Assembly (NCBI GenBank): GCA_026315105.1
Contig: CM048745.1
Coordinates: 743,439,006 to 743,503,005, forward strand
Length of the DNA stretch: 64,000 bases
Reading direction: 5' to 3'
DNA from: Locusta migratoria
Lineage: Eukaryota > Arthropoda > Insecta > Orthoptera > Acrididae
The translations under genes and the position numbers were made by a program. Shown here one piece after another: positions 35,991 to 47,244 of this stretch. Within the stretch, counting starts at the first letter, position 1, and each line of letters starts with the position of its first letter. Below the pieces are notes generated by a model that was not told where the DNA came from, did no database searches, and worked only from the letters and a program-made list of their open reading frames with translations.

Positions 35991-36523
35991 AAGATAAAAA
36001 GGGGAAAAAATAAATAAATAAAAATAAAAAGGTTAATTTTAAATTTTTATATCCTCTTAAGTAATTGCGGGATAAACCTGAAACTTTGCATGTAACAACT
36101 TACCAACACAAGATCTCAAAATATAAAATTTAATTCTCCTACTGTCTTCTACTAGTTTACAAATTAAGATCAAAGTTTATGACTTTTGTAAAGTCTTCAA
36201 AAAATACTTTAAAACCATTTTCATTAGAAAGACCATGTTCTGAACCATCTAAAAAACTGATTTTGGTTTTGCAATGCACCCATATAAGGCCCAAAAATTA
36301 GATGAGGAAGGAGAGGTGCATTGAATAAAATGTCCATATTCAGTTGGTACTCAAATCTAACACCTTTTATTCTATTCTACAATTTTTCAGTGCTCACTGG
36401 ATGTCCTGATGACTAATAAGGGGGGCTTGAGTCGGAAAAACTAGAAAAATGCCAAAAAAAGGATGTATTTTTGTCATGAATCTACATCTTCCAACCTGTT
36501 TTTGTTCTACAACAACTTCAGAA

Positions 36524-36729
36524 AATGTTCAAATGTTTGTAGAGCTTACGAGATTTAACTATGGGGTCATCAGTCACTAAACGTACAAACTACTTAATAA
36601 CTAGTTTATACTAAAGATTGCACAAACATTCATGCCCGAGGGGGGGGGGGGAGATTCGAACCCCTGACCGCAGCGGCCGTGCAGACCGTGACTGGCATGC
36701 TGCAGACCTCTCTGCCACTGCGGCCGGCG
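36524..36729 (-). mobile_element. tRNA-derived SINE with 11-bp target duplication
   Basis: CAACTTCAGAA flanks it at 36513-36523 and 36730-36740. On the minus strand it has a tRNA-like head (GCCGGCCGCAGTGG, B box GGTTCGAATCT), a run of C, GGGCATGAATGTTTGTGC, and the tail GTGACTGATGACCCCATAG. It is the same family as the copies at 17.6 and 27.1 kb and in the same orientation. The flank (36000-36512) is not recognised. Confidence 0.9.
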
Positions 36730-37049
36730 CAACTTCAGAATCAAACCAGTTATAAACTTCACATCCATTAAGATTATAAGCTCATATTCCTTTAGATCAC
36801 ATGTAAGGAGTTTAAGATGTGAACCTTGATGTTTAGGGATGTAATGATAGGGTGCACGATTCTACATCTTTGTTACTACTTCAATAAATTCGTATACTGC
36901 CATTTATTAGTGTGCAGAGTGCACCAACTGATATGGTTCCATTGTTTGTATGTACACAATTTTCAATGGAACATACTCTGTAATTGCTGGTAACTGCAGA
37001 AGCTACTGCTTGTGGACCAGGACATTTTTCACAGCGATGTATCATGCAT

Positions 37050-37331
37050 TTTTAGTGTCCCGACTGTGAACTTTTACCTTCAATCTTCCATTCCATATCA
37101 TGCACCTGATCTATGGTTTCCTGTCTGGTGATTTCAACGGACCAACCAGAGCGTACTCCATTTTTCTGTGCTTCTCTGACCAAGTTTAAACTCATTGATC
37201 CAAAAGTAAATGGTCTTCAATGCTGGTGCAAAACCCACATGGACATCATCCAACTCTAATTTGATCTGTGCAGCTGCCCAACCCTTCAAATCAAAATGTT
37301 TAATGACCACATGAAATTCATTTTTCTCCAT
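37050..37331 (-). pseudogene. mariner transposase N-terminal fragment
   Basis: The minus-strand frame from 37331 reads MEKNEFHVVIKHFDLKGWAA, then KTIYFWINEFKLGQRST: the paired-type DNA-binding helices of a mariner transposase. After a frame change, GVRSGWSVEITRQETIDQVHD follows, the start of the linker (GRP is now GWS). The catalytic DD34D part is absent. Similarity stops near 37050. Confidence 0.8.
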
Positions 37332-37339
37332 CCTGAGGA

Positions 37340-38177
37340 ACTAACTATGCAGTTGCCTCTTCAGCTGGCAGCAACAATCAACTAATGACAGCTGTGTGTG
37401 TGTGCGCTTTTTTTATTATTTTATTTTATTCTACACTTTACTACTGGTAATTGTCTTGCTTGTCATGTAAATGTCCTTCCAGCATGCTTTACCTCAAAAT
37501 ATGTAGCTGTTTTTCTGATTGTCCACCAGCTTATAGGGGCCAAGGTTAAAACTCATCTGTTCTTTATGACTTCTTAGCCTTCGGTTCAGTCAGCAAAGGT
37601 GTGTAGTCAGCAGTTTCCACACTGCTGACCTTTACTGGCTTGTTCAACGTGCCGACTTATACCCGCAGAATTTGCAATTTAATTTTCCATTTTACTCTGT
37701 ACCCTTTGAATTTTCTGCTTCAACATACTGAGGCTTATCTCAGATGAAAACAGTTTGCTTCAAGAATGCAATACCAAGTGATAACCCAATGTTTAACTCT
37801 TTTGTTGTGAAGTCCTCATCAGACTGTGATGATTCGGTCAATACATTTTCCTCCAGATATTTATTTAATGCAGCCTTGCAAGCCAGACCAATTTCTGAAC
37901 TGGGTTTATATTACGAACAAGTAGACTCATCTGTTTCAGAGCACTAGGCATACCAGCTGTTTCAGTATTAACTGCCTGAATTTCTATCACCACGTTAAGA
38001 TTCTTTTTGGCGAAGGGATTAGCTCTCTCTCTCTCTCTCTCTCAGAAACTCTCATATTTAGTCAATAATGGAGGATTGATCACAACACACCATAAAGAGG
38101 CTCACTGAGCTGCTGACATGCACAAAAAACAAGATAATCACAGTCACACAACTTTTTTTGCCATGGCCTTCATCAGG

Positions 38178-38223
<46 letters not shown>

Positions 38224-38412
38224 ATTGCAGGGCGACATAGAAAATTTTAATGCAGGGAGTGGGGAAGGGCATCTAGAGTCAAAAATGGCAACATGAGAAA
38301 AATACCACTGAATCAGTAAAATGCCATCCAAGTAGACAAGAGAGAAAATGAAATGAGACAATCACACGGAAATACCCAACAATAGAAGAAGAAGAAGAAG
38401 AAGAAGAAGAAG

Positions 38413-38447
<35 letters not shown>

Positions 38448-38570
38448 CCACTATGCAGCAATACAATGAAACCTACAATCAGAAGACACAAGATGAGGAT
38501 CACAGACAATGGACTAAAGCAAAGCTTTAAAGAGAAGGATAAAAACCAAAAGCTTAAACACCCAACAATA
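37340..38570. repeat. Microsatellite cluster in intron
   Basis: It holds (CT)n at 38023-38043, (CA)n at 38179-38222, and a GAA to GAAA to GA series at 38385-38448. TTGCCATGGCCTTCATCAGG next to the CA array resembles the repeat family seen near 21060. No gene recognised. Confidence 0.8.
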
Positions 38571-38718
38571 CAACAGTGACTGGAGATCAAAAGCCGGAAG
38601 ACAAATCTCCAGAACAGATGCATCGACAGCTTATTTCACAAACCTGTTGGCATGTTCATTGTCAGGGATACCAATGTGACCCGGAGACCAGAGAAACACC
38701 ACTGATTGACCAGATCGG

Positions 38719-40488
38719 TCAGGGGCAGAAAGGGTCTCCTATATGGAGAACACCAGGGAGAATGTGGGTAGCATTGGTCCAGAGCTCGCACGCTGCACAG
38801 GGAATCGCCGCAGATAAGGAAAGACTTAACTGCGCAGGACCATACGTGCTCGATAGCTCGGTAAATGGTGACCAGCCCCGCAGTGCAGACACCGCAGCCA
38901 TCCTGCAGAGAGTGCTGTTCAATATGGCTACCATGAACATATGCAAAGCCAGAGAGTTCCAGAACCAGTAATCCAGCCGTGTGACCAACCAGGTCATTTC
39001 AGGTGAACTCAGCAACAGCAAAGAACTGACGGCGGAGCGCCTCAGGGGTAGATGAGTCTGAGTCCGTGGGCCAAGTCTGGGGCCTTGGCATGTACCACAG
39101 AAGTGTATGAGTGAAGGTCCAATATGGAGACGGAAGAGGGAAATACTCAAGCTCCAACAGAATTGGACACAAAAGGTGATTGTATGACCTGATCTGGGTG
39201 GTAGTCGGCGGGGTTGGACGACCACGTCGAAGAAAAGCAGACGATGGTTCGAGTGACCTGTCAAGCTATGCATATTGACTGCGTAGGTTGCAAGCAGTTG
39301 TTGGGAGCGGACCCACAGAGGTGGGACCCTGGCCTCTACATGGGGGCTGGTACAGAAGACACCCGTTGCGATGTGAATCCCACAGTTGTGAATGGTGTCC
39401 AGGAAGCACAGTGCCAAAGGTAACCCAGAACCATAGGCAAAGCACTCAAAATCTAGACAGGTCTGCACTAGAGCTTTATACAGCCACAACAGTGTTTTGC
39501 GATCAGAACACCAGGCGGAGAACGTTAAGATGGCACCAGCACTTCTGTTTCATAGGCATCAGTTCTGCCGTAAACACACTGCATGATTCTGGCAGATAAT
39601 GGCATTCTATACCAATGGGAGATGTAAATGCATATCCTGTATGAGCAGCAGATTTTGATCAATTAGTGCAGAAGATCATGTCACACTGAAATTCTGCAAG
39701 TACTACATGCAACAAATGCCAGAATATTATGGGGGAGATTGAAGCTTTAGGAGATCCAACCAGATTTGTGGCCGGGGCCCATACAAGGGGGTGTGCCCGG
39801 TACAGCATGGTGCATACAGTCAAGGGACAGGAGAGAGAAGTTCTACAAAGAGAAACAAGCTGCATTCTGACGGGCCATGTCACTCGAGAGCAAGTGTCAG
39901 GAGGTCGAGGACCATCACCTACTCATGATATGAAAGATGACCAGGGAATTGTCGAATGCCAATGGCATAGGACACCGAAAGCTAAGGCTGCCTAATCTGA
40001 AGAGGGAGGATTCCTGCTTTGGCAAGCAGACTTAACAGGACTAGTCCCAAAGACAGACAATACAGTGGTGGACAGGGTGGGTCTAAGAATTTCAGAGCAG
40101 AAGAAGCTGCCAAGCCATAAACCTGGCACCCGTAATTTAACTGGGACTGAATCACCGTCTGGTAGATATGAAGGAGTGTTGCATGATCTGCACCCCCAGG
40201 ATGAGTGGGCTATGAAACGGAGGGCATTAAACTTCCACATGCAGTTTATCTTTAGCTTATGGATATGGGGCAACCAAGTCAGTTTTTCTTCTTATCAAAA
40301 AGGAGGCCCAAGAAACGATGCTGTGCCACAAATTCCATGCACCGAGTACCCAAGAAGAGTTCTGGATCAGGGTAGTCTGTAGAATGACAGAAAAATGAAT
40401 TTACCTTTATCTTAGAAGGGGAGAAGTTAAAAATCCATGCAAGAGGGCCCATGTGGAAGCCCGCCAAATGGCACTCTGGAGCTGGCAT
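38719..40488 (-). pseudogene. RT thumb and connector of the older I-type LINE
   Basis: WIFNFSPSKIKVNSFFCHS, then LFLGTRCMEFVAQHRFLGLL (40450-40300), is the thumb segment that in relatives reads NxSKTxCVxFxR ... HxRFLGLxFD. At 39489 the text continues YKALVQTCLDFECFAYGS and LPLALCFLDTIHNCGIHIAT, the connector before RNase H. Frames are broken between them. Confidence 0.7.
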
Positions 40489-40664
40489 TCAACCGAGACT
40501 ACTGAGTGGGAGCTGTACCATATGCAAGTCGACAACATACAGTACAGGAGTGACAAGCGGTCCAAAACAGCTCACCAGCCCACTGATGGCAATTAGGAAG
40601 AGTTTGACACTTTAAACAGAACCTTAATAAACACCATTCTCCTGGACCCGTGGGGAGCTGAAGT

Positions 40665-42022
40665 TTTTTTTTTGTTTTTTGTTTTTTTTTTTTTTTTTGT
40701 GGTTTTAGGGCGCACAACTTCTATGGTCATTAGCGCCCAGCCAAGAACATTGATTCGCTATGATCTTTTTAAAAAAACGGTGACTGTCAGAACATCAACA
40801 AGAGGCTAAAAACGAAAGATAAAAGACAATTAAAAGGGTTAAATATCCTTGGATAGGTTGGCCAAGTTCATAAAACGCAAAACCCGAGCAGCTGCTCGTG
40901 TGTCATCAGCTAAAATTTCCTCCAGAGTAGACGGAAAGTGAAGGGCTACACGGAGACGATTAAAATTAACACAAGTCAGTAAAACATGTCGCACTGTCAG
41001 CAGTTCACCGCAGGAGCATAGCGGTGCAGGTTCGGCGGATAGCAAGTGACGGTGGCTGAAACGGCAATGACCGATCCGCAACCGAGCCAGGATGACCTCC
41101 TCCCGCCGAGAGGGGCGTGAGGATGTCCTCCAAGCGGTCGGGATCGGTTTGACAGTTCGCAATTTATTGTTGTACAGTGAAAGCCACACACTGTGCCATT
41201 GCGACACGATACTCCGGCGAAGAGCCCGTTGAACATCGTCCGATGGGACACAAAAGGTAGCCATGCGAGGCAAAAGAGCTGCTGCCTTGGCTGCTGTGTC
41301 GGCGGCCTCATTCCCGGGCACACCCACATGGCCAGGGACCCACAGGAAAGAAACGTGACAGCTGTCATCCGCCAGCAACTGGAGGGAGCGTTGGATCCGA
41401 TACACGAGAGGATGGTTCGAGAAAGGGTCCTTAAGACTCTGCAGGGCACTAAGGGAGTCAGAACATATGGCATAGAAAGGTTGGCGGTGGCGGCAGGTAT
41501 ACAAAACGGCCTGGTGGAGGGCGAAAAGCTCAGCCGTGAAGCTCGAGCACCGGTCAGGGAGCTTGTATTGGAACCGGTTGTCCCCGACGACGAAGGCAGA
41601 TCCGACACCGGCAGTGCTCTTGGAACCATCAGTGTAAATAAATACGGCATTATCGAACCGCGAACGGAGTTCGACAAGCCTCGAGCGGAATACCAAATCC
41701 GGAGTGCTCTCCTTGGGGAGCGAACTAAGTTCGAGGTGTGTGTGAACCTGGGCCTGATGCCACGGTGGCAATGGGCTTTCGCTCAACCGAAGGGTGGAAG
41801 GAAGGGTAAAATCGAGCCGTTGTAGCAGGCGGCGAAACCGAACTCCAGGTGGAAGCAAGGCAATCGCAGACAACTGATATTGGCGATCGAGTGAGTCGTC
41901 AAAAAATAATCTGTAAGAGGGATGGTTGGGCATCGACCGTAGGCGGCATGCATAACGACACAAGAGTATGTCACGTCGAGTGGTCAAGGGTAATACAGCA
42001 GCCTCGGCATACAGACTTTCAA
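40665..42022 (-). mobile_element. Young 5'-truncated I-type LINE with 13-bp target duplication
   Basis: GGGGAGCTGAAGT flanks the insert precisely (40652-40664 and 42023-42035). The minus-strand tail is A-rich (T runs on the plus strand at 40665-40699) and follows the same 3' end as the LINE ending at 28534. Its 5' end is truncated within the RT C-terminal region. Its open frame is intact, so it is the most recent LINE insertion here. Confidence 0.93.
40839..41987 (-). CDS. Intact C-terminal ORF of I-type LINE: RNase H and zinc finger
   Basis: This is 382 codons without a stop. The RNase H domain spans about residues 113-240: FIYTDGSKS (D120), SSFTAELFAL (E153), CSDSLSALQSL (D177), FLWVPGHVGVPGNEAADTAA (H220, D230). 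All the usual catalytic positions are present. A C-x-C-x7-H-x4-C finger (CSCGELLTVRHVLLTC, residues 324-339) follows, then a C-terminal stretch ending LANLSKDI. RNase H removes the RNA template after target-primed reverse transcription. The RT and upstream domains are absent because of 5' truncation. The ATG is the first in an open frame that continues upstream to the truncation, so it is not a natural start. Confidence 0.9.
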   Translation of the reverse strand: MTTRRDILLCRYACRLRSMPNHPSYRLFFDDSLDRQYQLSAIALLPPGVRFRRLLQRLDFTLPSTLRLSESPLPPWHQAQVHTHLELSSLPKESTPDLVFRSRLVELRSRFDNAVFIYTDGSKSTAGVGSAFVVGDNRFQYKLPDRCSSFTAELFALHQAVLYTCRHRQPFYAICSDSLSALQSLKDPFSNHPLVYRIQRSLQLLADDSCHVSFLWVPGHVGVPGNEAADTAAKAAALLPRMATFCVPSDDVQRALRRSIVSQWHSVWLSLYNNKLRTVKPIPTAWRTSSRPSRREEVILARLRIGHCRFSHRHLLSAEPAPLCSCGELLTVRHVLLTCVNFNRLRVALHFPSTLEEILADDTRAAARVLRFMNLANLSKDI

Positions 42023-42115
42023 GGGGAGCTGAAGTAACACCTGACCCTCGCTCTGAACATGCGATGAGATAAAAAGTGACTCTCAGAAATTGGTAGATAG
42101 CCTCTTAGGCCCCAG

Positions 42116-42714
42116 TCAAAGGGTACATAAAATACGATACCACCAAGTGGTGTTATATGACTTACGCAGATCAAAGAAAACTGCAACAGGATGTTGACGT
42201 CTGTGAAGGCCTTTCTGATTGTTGTTTTCAGTATAAGTAGATGGTCTATAGTAGTTTGTCCTTCTCAGGACACACACTGGTAAGGTGACAGAAGTCCACT
42301 TGCTTCGAGTACCTAGTCTGTGGGTGGAGTGAAATATGTTTAAATATCTGGAGGAAATATTGCCATTGTGGAGGATTGAGGTGTTGGAGAAATTGATTAT
42401 GGATGGAATCAGGGCCAGGTACAAAATCATTGGAAGAGGAAGAGGGGCAGAAGTAGTTCCCATTCAGTAAAGGGTTTGTTATAAGGTTCTTCCTGGTGAG
42501 TGGTAAAACATAAGTTGGAGGCTTTGGCCTGTTGTTTCTTGGGAAGATAGGCCACCGGGTAGGAAGTCCTCGCCAACACCTTTGCAAAGTGAGCCGCAAA
42601 GTACTCTGCAAGAACAGATGGGTCAGTACAAACCCCATCTGGTAGGCACGGCCGAGGACTGAAGACAGCCAATGGCAACCTTGGATGAGTAGGAGCATAG
42701 TCCACACTCTTCAC
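42116..42714 (-). pseudogene. RT start of the older I-type LINE
   Basis: DGVCTDPSVLAEYFAAHFAK (42650) precedes RT, then SSSNDFVPGPDSIHNQFLQH (42440) and VAVFFDLRKSYNTTWW (42180), which retains the first catalytic Asp of the palm. Three frames are used. It joins the downstream part of the same LINE across the younger insertion. Confidence 0.75.
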
Positions 42715-42916
42715 AAGGGTACAGAAGAGCCCGAGGAAGAAACAAAAGCTTCCAGCATACCTGCTTGCTCTGTTTGATTATATTACAAAGGGAAGGGACA
42801 ACACCATAGAGTGGATTAGACAAGCTCAGAATGTTGAGCAGGTTGGGAGGATAAAGGTGGCCCCTCGGGCAGCACCTGAGGTGCCTTGCCCAGTGACCTA
42901 AGTTTCTTCTTCTTCT

Positions 42917-42957
<41 letters not shown>
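42917..42957. repeat. (ATA)n microsatellite
   Basis: ATA array next to a CTT stretch, inside the older I-type LINE between its gag and RT parts. Confidence 0.95.
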
Positions 42958-42959
<2 letters not shown>

Positions 42960-43622
42960 TAATAATATTTTCTTTCGCTCATGCAGGTGATATGTGCCAC
43001 AGAGAAAACTGGGATCAGTAAGGTCTGGCACTGAGGAAGATCAGATGACCACGGTACACACAGAGTGAGAGTCCATTGGCTGACTTGAAGTAGAAGACCT
43101 CTGATCTTGTGAATGCTGGGAAGAGGAGTGCAGAGAGGGCACCTTCACTAGCAATTGCCAGAGAAGGGGAGCACTTCTCTGTCTGGGAGGGAGCAGGAGG
43201 ATGATGATGCAGAGGAAGGAGCAACAGATCTGCAGGAGAGGAAAGAGTGGAATAGGGAGGGAGAGCAAGGGGTAGAGGATGTTACAGGAGCACAGGTAGA
43301 CATCATTTGCACTGGATGCAAGCACTCTTATTTACGACAGGACTCAGAGTATGTTAAAAGTTCAAGAGACTTGTACTCTTGCATTTTCTACTCCTTCCTG
43401 TACACTGGGCAGTCTTATGAACCTGAGGAATGATGTTGCTGGCAATTTACGCACACAGAGGGTGGAATATAAAAGGGTTCCCCTCTTGGAGTGTGCGTTC
43501 ACATTCACCACATACAGGGAATGCGGTACAATGAGAGGACATGTGCCCCAACAGCATACACTTCAAGCATCACATGGGATGTGGGGCGTACGGCTTGACA
43601 TCGGATCTATATATTATGACCT

Positions 43623-44138
43623 TTAGGTTCTCTGGGAGTGTATCCCCCTCGAAGGCCAAGATAAAGGAGCCTCTCTGAATACGACAAAGTTGACACCTTG
43701 CCATTCCAGACTGGCCCGGAGTTCCTCATCAGTTTGAAGGAGGAGGTCCTGATGAAAAATGACCACCTGAACCATGTTTGAAGACTGGTGAGGGGTTATG
43801 GACATTGGAATGTCACCAAATCATTCGCAGGTGCACAGAGCAGCAGATACAGTTTTCACGATGATGGAGCCATAGCACAACTTAGTCATGGAGTCTACTT
43901 TGCTGAACTTATCCTCAATCTGTTCTATAAAAAACAGTGGCTTGGTTGCAGTGAATATTCCTCCATCTGTCCTGCTACAGACCAGGTAGTGCAGAAAGGG
44001 TTTTACCTCAAGCCAGTATGCCTGGCCTTCCTCCCAAGGGGTAGCCAGGGATGGGAAGGTCCTCTTATCAGAAGTACCTTTCCTGCCTTCAGAGATGGCC
44101 GTTGTATGGCCATTTTCTAACGTCGCACTTTTCATCAT
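43623..44138 (-). pseudogene. Gag-like ORF1 of the older I-type LINE
   Basis: GGIFTATKPLFFIEQIEDKF followed by TKLCYGSIIVKTVSAALC (44138-43821) corresponds to the gag core of I-type LINEs. There a helix is followed by a strand reading roughly GxLLVEV. A second piece lies at 43805-43623. Frames are broken and no complete zinc knuckle can be read. Confidence 0.55.
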
Positions 44139-44140
44139 GT

Positions 44141-44954
44141 ATAATGTTCACACTTTTACCACCCACTCCGATCAGGGGCTCTCCCCATGGGCGCCACCCA
44201 GCCTCAGCACAGAGATATTCTGCTCTATCCTGACTCATATTCCTGCTAAAGAGATAACTTTATAGTACTGATTCTCTTAGGTCATCACACCGAATTTGGC
44301 TAAAGCTGAGGATTAACATGAGAAAAAATTACCATTTCACTCTCTTCTTTGTTAAATAACAAGGCAGTTTAAAATAACCAGTAAATTAAATTGTTAATAC
44401 ATGTGTATTCCCACTGACCTCAAAACATAACAACTTAAAGTTTTAAATGTCTCGTCATAAGGTTTGTGCTCCACTGGACTCCACATACATTTTCCCATTA
44501 ACAGCTATCTTACAGGGGGGGGGGGGGGGAAAGAAAAGGAAATGTACGTTTAAAAGTAGAGCAGTTTTTGAGAAAAACAGCTGAAAGATAAACTAGAAAA
44601 ACAATCTGGATTTAATTATACCTAGGACAAGATTTACATCTGACAACTTACTTTCTATGTAATGTAGGAATGTACTACTTGGATTCCTTTAACAAACATT
44701 ATAAGTGCATATATTACCTTCCAAAATATTTACATAAACTTAAATTTTCTGTACCAAACAATATTTTATTGTTAAGGAAACATTCTTGAAGCCTTTTCAT
44801 CAGTACACTTTTTAAAAATAATTTATTTCTGTTCAGCCAAATAATTCAAAGCAATCTTAATAGGATCATTATGGAAAGAAATCATGTAAACCACATTTTA
44901 AGGCATACCTATGCAAAATGAAACATGCATTATTATTTCAGTTATATAACTTAC
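44141..44954. other. Dp intron close to an exon, no recognised element
   Basis: AT-rich sequence with a G run at 44515-44529. Nothing recognised. Confidence 0.5.
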
Positions 44955-45091
44955 TACTCTGGCATAAACTCATTTTCCATTTCTTGACGTTTTCGAGATC
45001 CACTGTGGTCAAGGATTGGAGAGATATAGTTCTTTGGTGGATTTGTGGGTAGAACATGCTGTGCAGCAATACGCTGAGAAGTACTTAAAAC
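44955..45091 (-). CDS. Dp: Dp exon, basic region before the DNA-binding domain
   Basis: This exon is 137 bp in phase 0, with a CTGCAG acceptor and a GTAAGTT donor. It has 45 codons plus two bases (TA). It ends in HSGSRKRQEMENEFMPE, which lines up with the basic stretch just before the winged helix of vertebrate TFDP2 (GDRKR followed by acidic residues). The two trailing bases TA join the first base C of the exon ending at 23389 to give a Tyr codon, so the reading frame passes through a 21.6-kb intron. If they instead joined a G, the codon would be TAG, which matters for the candidate cassette at 23684-23725. Confidence 0.88.
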
Positions 45092-45176
45092 CTGCAGACA
45101 TAATCAAGAGCGTCTGCTAAAATACCTAAAATTCAATTCTATAAAAATGTCAACGTGGAAGTAACTTTTCACTTAC

Positions 45177-45295
45177 CATTGGATTAGAAGCTAAATGTAT
45201 TGTCTTTGGCAGAAGAGTAGGCTCTGATGATTTTAGTGTTTGAACTTTCATGGAACCTGATGATTGAACAGGTATTGTTACAATGTGTGAAGGCC
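45177..45295 (-). CDS. Dp: Dp exon, N-terminal region
   Basis: This is the most upstream exon recognised, 119 bp. The acceptor is a TTTAAAG just above 45295 and the donor is GTAAGTG below 45177. It starts with two bases finishing a split codon, then 39 codons beginning PSHIVTIPVQSSGS and ending LASNPM. It is rich in Ser, Thr and Pro, as expected for the poorly conserved part of DP proteins ahead of the DNA-binding domain. The assignment depends mainly on the perfect phase match and only 85 bp of intron to the next exon, whose basic end is recognisable. The upstream partner exon must end one base into a codon. Confidence 0.8.
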
Positions 45296-46884
45296 CTTTA
45301 AACAAAATAATTGTGAATTGAAACATAACACTGTCAAATACAAAAATTATTTTATAGAATACAGAGAGCAATTTTCCATAGTTTATGTGCTACACAGCAT
45401 GAATACTTGTGTGTATGTGTGTAATCTATACTATTATATAAAGACAAGTTATTGTATAATGATATTACAAAAAACTTAAAAAGTTCTTGACATATTTATT
45501 TCATATGAGACTAATAAACATTCAGACTGACATAGGTTATACGTTTTTTTAATGACATTACACAAGTTTTCTGTAGAAACCAACTCTAGAGATAAAATTC
45601 TGTATTATGGTGTGGCAGTGGGCAGTTGTATTCAATTACGATAGAGTCACATAAACCATTAAGCAAATGGTTTCACCCAAATAAGTGTACATCCATAGCA
45701 AGAGTTTGAAACAAAATTAACATATACAACACACAGTAGCAGTTGTTCCCCCCCCCCCTCTCTTTTTTTTTTACTGCCAGTGTTTAACAAAAGATGTTTA
45801 TAGCTTATCAGTTTATAATTAGAACATGGAATCCAAATCCTGCCAAACTTTGTAATCTATTTTTAGATTACGAAGAAATCCACACACCAATGATCCCAAC
45901 CAATTCATCCATTTCGTTCAATTCCCAATGAAGGTTTAATTTACAATGCCTTAGGTTGGTTGGGGTTTGGGGCAATGGGTGTTGTGTTACAGGACAAAGA
46001 GGGAGAGGGATGGAGAAAATGGGCATATTGGAGGAGGAAGCAACGGGCAGGGGGAGAGAGGGAGGATGTTCTAGATGGGTCATTCCTTTGGATATGAGCA
46101 GATTTTACTGGAAGTGCGTTGCATCATGGTCACTAATTTTAAAGAAATTTGGTATAGTTAATACCTGTACTAAAGTAAGTTCATATCTCAAGTACTGAAA
46201 CCTGAAACCCCAGGGGGGCTGTGCTAGGCCCCTCAGAGTTACAATTTTGGCCATTTTTTCCAAAAAACATACCCATCATGTTTGACCTTATAGTGACTGT
46301 ACTAAAACAGAGCCAAAATATTGGTCTCATTTGAATGCTGACACCTGTTCCTTGCAGGAGAAACCAACAATAAAATGGAGTCATTCATAGATCAGAAGTA
46401 ATACATGTACAAACTGCTGCATATATTATCACATTTTTGCAAGTTTGCAATATTTTTTATCTCACATGTGAATGAAAGTACTGAAATGATATTTGGTGTG
46501 TATAGAGAGGTCATGAGGCTCAGTTCACTGAAAAATTTTGTTGTGTTACTTGCTTGCACACACTGAGTTTTTGGACTTGATAAATCCTGAAATTGTTGAA
46601 AATCGCTATTTTTGACCCCTCAAAAAGCAATGTGTGCAAAGTCTCAGTGTGCTGCAAATGGCCTCATTTGTAGCTTGTATCTAATTACCCCCAAAATATC
46701 TCCGTGTTACTCCATTTCATAACTTGGTTATTGTAATATCAAAATTTGTATGCGTAGAAAAGAACAGTATTGTAAGTGCCAAGAAATTTACAGAGAAGAT
46801 ACATTATTCTAAAATTTACTTAACCTGAATTAGTAACAACAATATGTTTTACACTTTAACATATCACTTACTATCAAAATATTA
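45296..46884. other. Upstream Dp intron; no exon found
   Basis: I looked for the missing N-terminal Dp exon and saw no convincing one. From about 46200 on, the sequence may be the 3' non-coding part of the multi-copy ORF family on the minus strand. Confidence 0.4.
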
Positions 46885-47244
46885 AGTCACATAGGAAGCA
46901 CAGGCCTTTAATGTGCATTTCTCATTTGGATTGCTGAGAGCTGTTAAATGTAATTCAATTTCAATTGTCCTGTCCAGTCCTGTTAGAGTGTTTGGCACAA
47001 AATTTGTTTCTAGAATGTCCCTGAATTTCACCCAGCTGACTACATTGGTTAAAAAGTAAGCATTGGCTGGTCCAGGTGGGTGCAGGCATTTTACCAAAAC
47101 ATTTTCATTCTCTTCAGAACGGCCCATAAAAAAGGCAAGTTACCACTTAAAGAGTCAGACACAAACAATGTAAGAACATGGCCTGATGTCCTGCAGTGAT
47201 ACTGTTGTACCTCTGCATTGTGTGCGAGATAACCCAGATCATAT

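Larger units (their letters stand above)
38580..44140 (-). mobile_element. Older, diverged I-type LINE carrying a young relative
   Basis: Minus-strand order: gag-like region (44138-43000), RT (42714-42120), then a younger LINE insertion (40665-42022), then RT thumb (40490-40000), connector (39489-38719) and RNase H (about 38690-38590, a stretch like FLWSPGHIGIPDNEHAN). It is more decayed than the copy at 28.5-33.5 kb. Most of the endonuclease seems lost around an (ATA)n array at 42917-42957. Confidence 0.75.
565..45295 (-). other. Dp: Dp (TFDP) gene, visible span from the first to the last recognised exon
   Basis: Seven exons on the minus strand splice together with GT-AG borders and matching phases. 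The product aligns along its length with the DP family, the obligate partners of E2F transcription factors in cell-cycle gene control. The visible part runs from the region before the DNA-binding domain to the end of the marked-box region. Introns, in order of transcription, are 85 bp, 21,565 bp, 3,094 bp, 6,919 bp, 1,192 bp and 10,928 bp. All the large ones are filled with mobile elements. The first recognised exon starts with two bases that complete a codon, so at least one earlier exon exists; I could not find it between 45.3 and 64 kb. The last recognised exon ends at a strong donor, so the C-terminal acidic tail lies before base 1. Family assignment rests on recalled family sequence, not on a search. 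Confidence 0.93.

Noticed and set aside
41193..41825. A 210-codon plus-strand frame
   Set aside because: It is the shadow of the intact I-type LINE RNase H frame on the minus strand.
45868..46198. A missing first exon of Dp
   Set aside because: Frames here are low in complexity, lack a suitable donor in the needed phase, and show no similarity to DP N-termini that I recognise.
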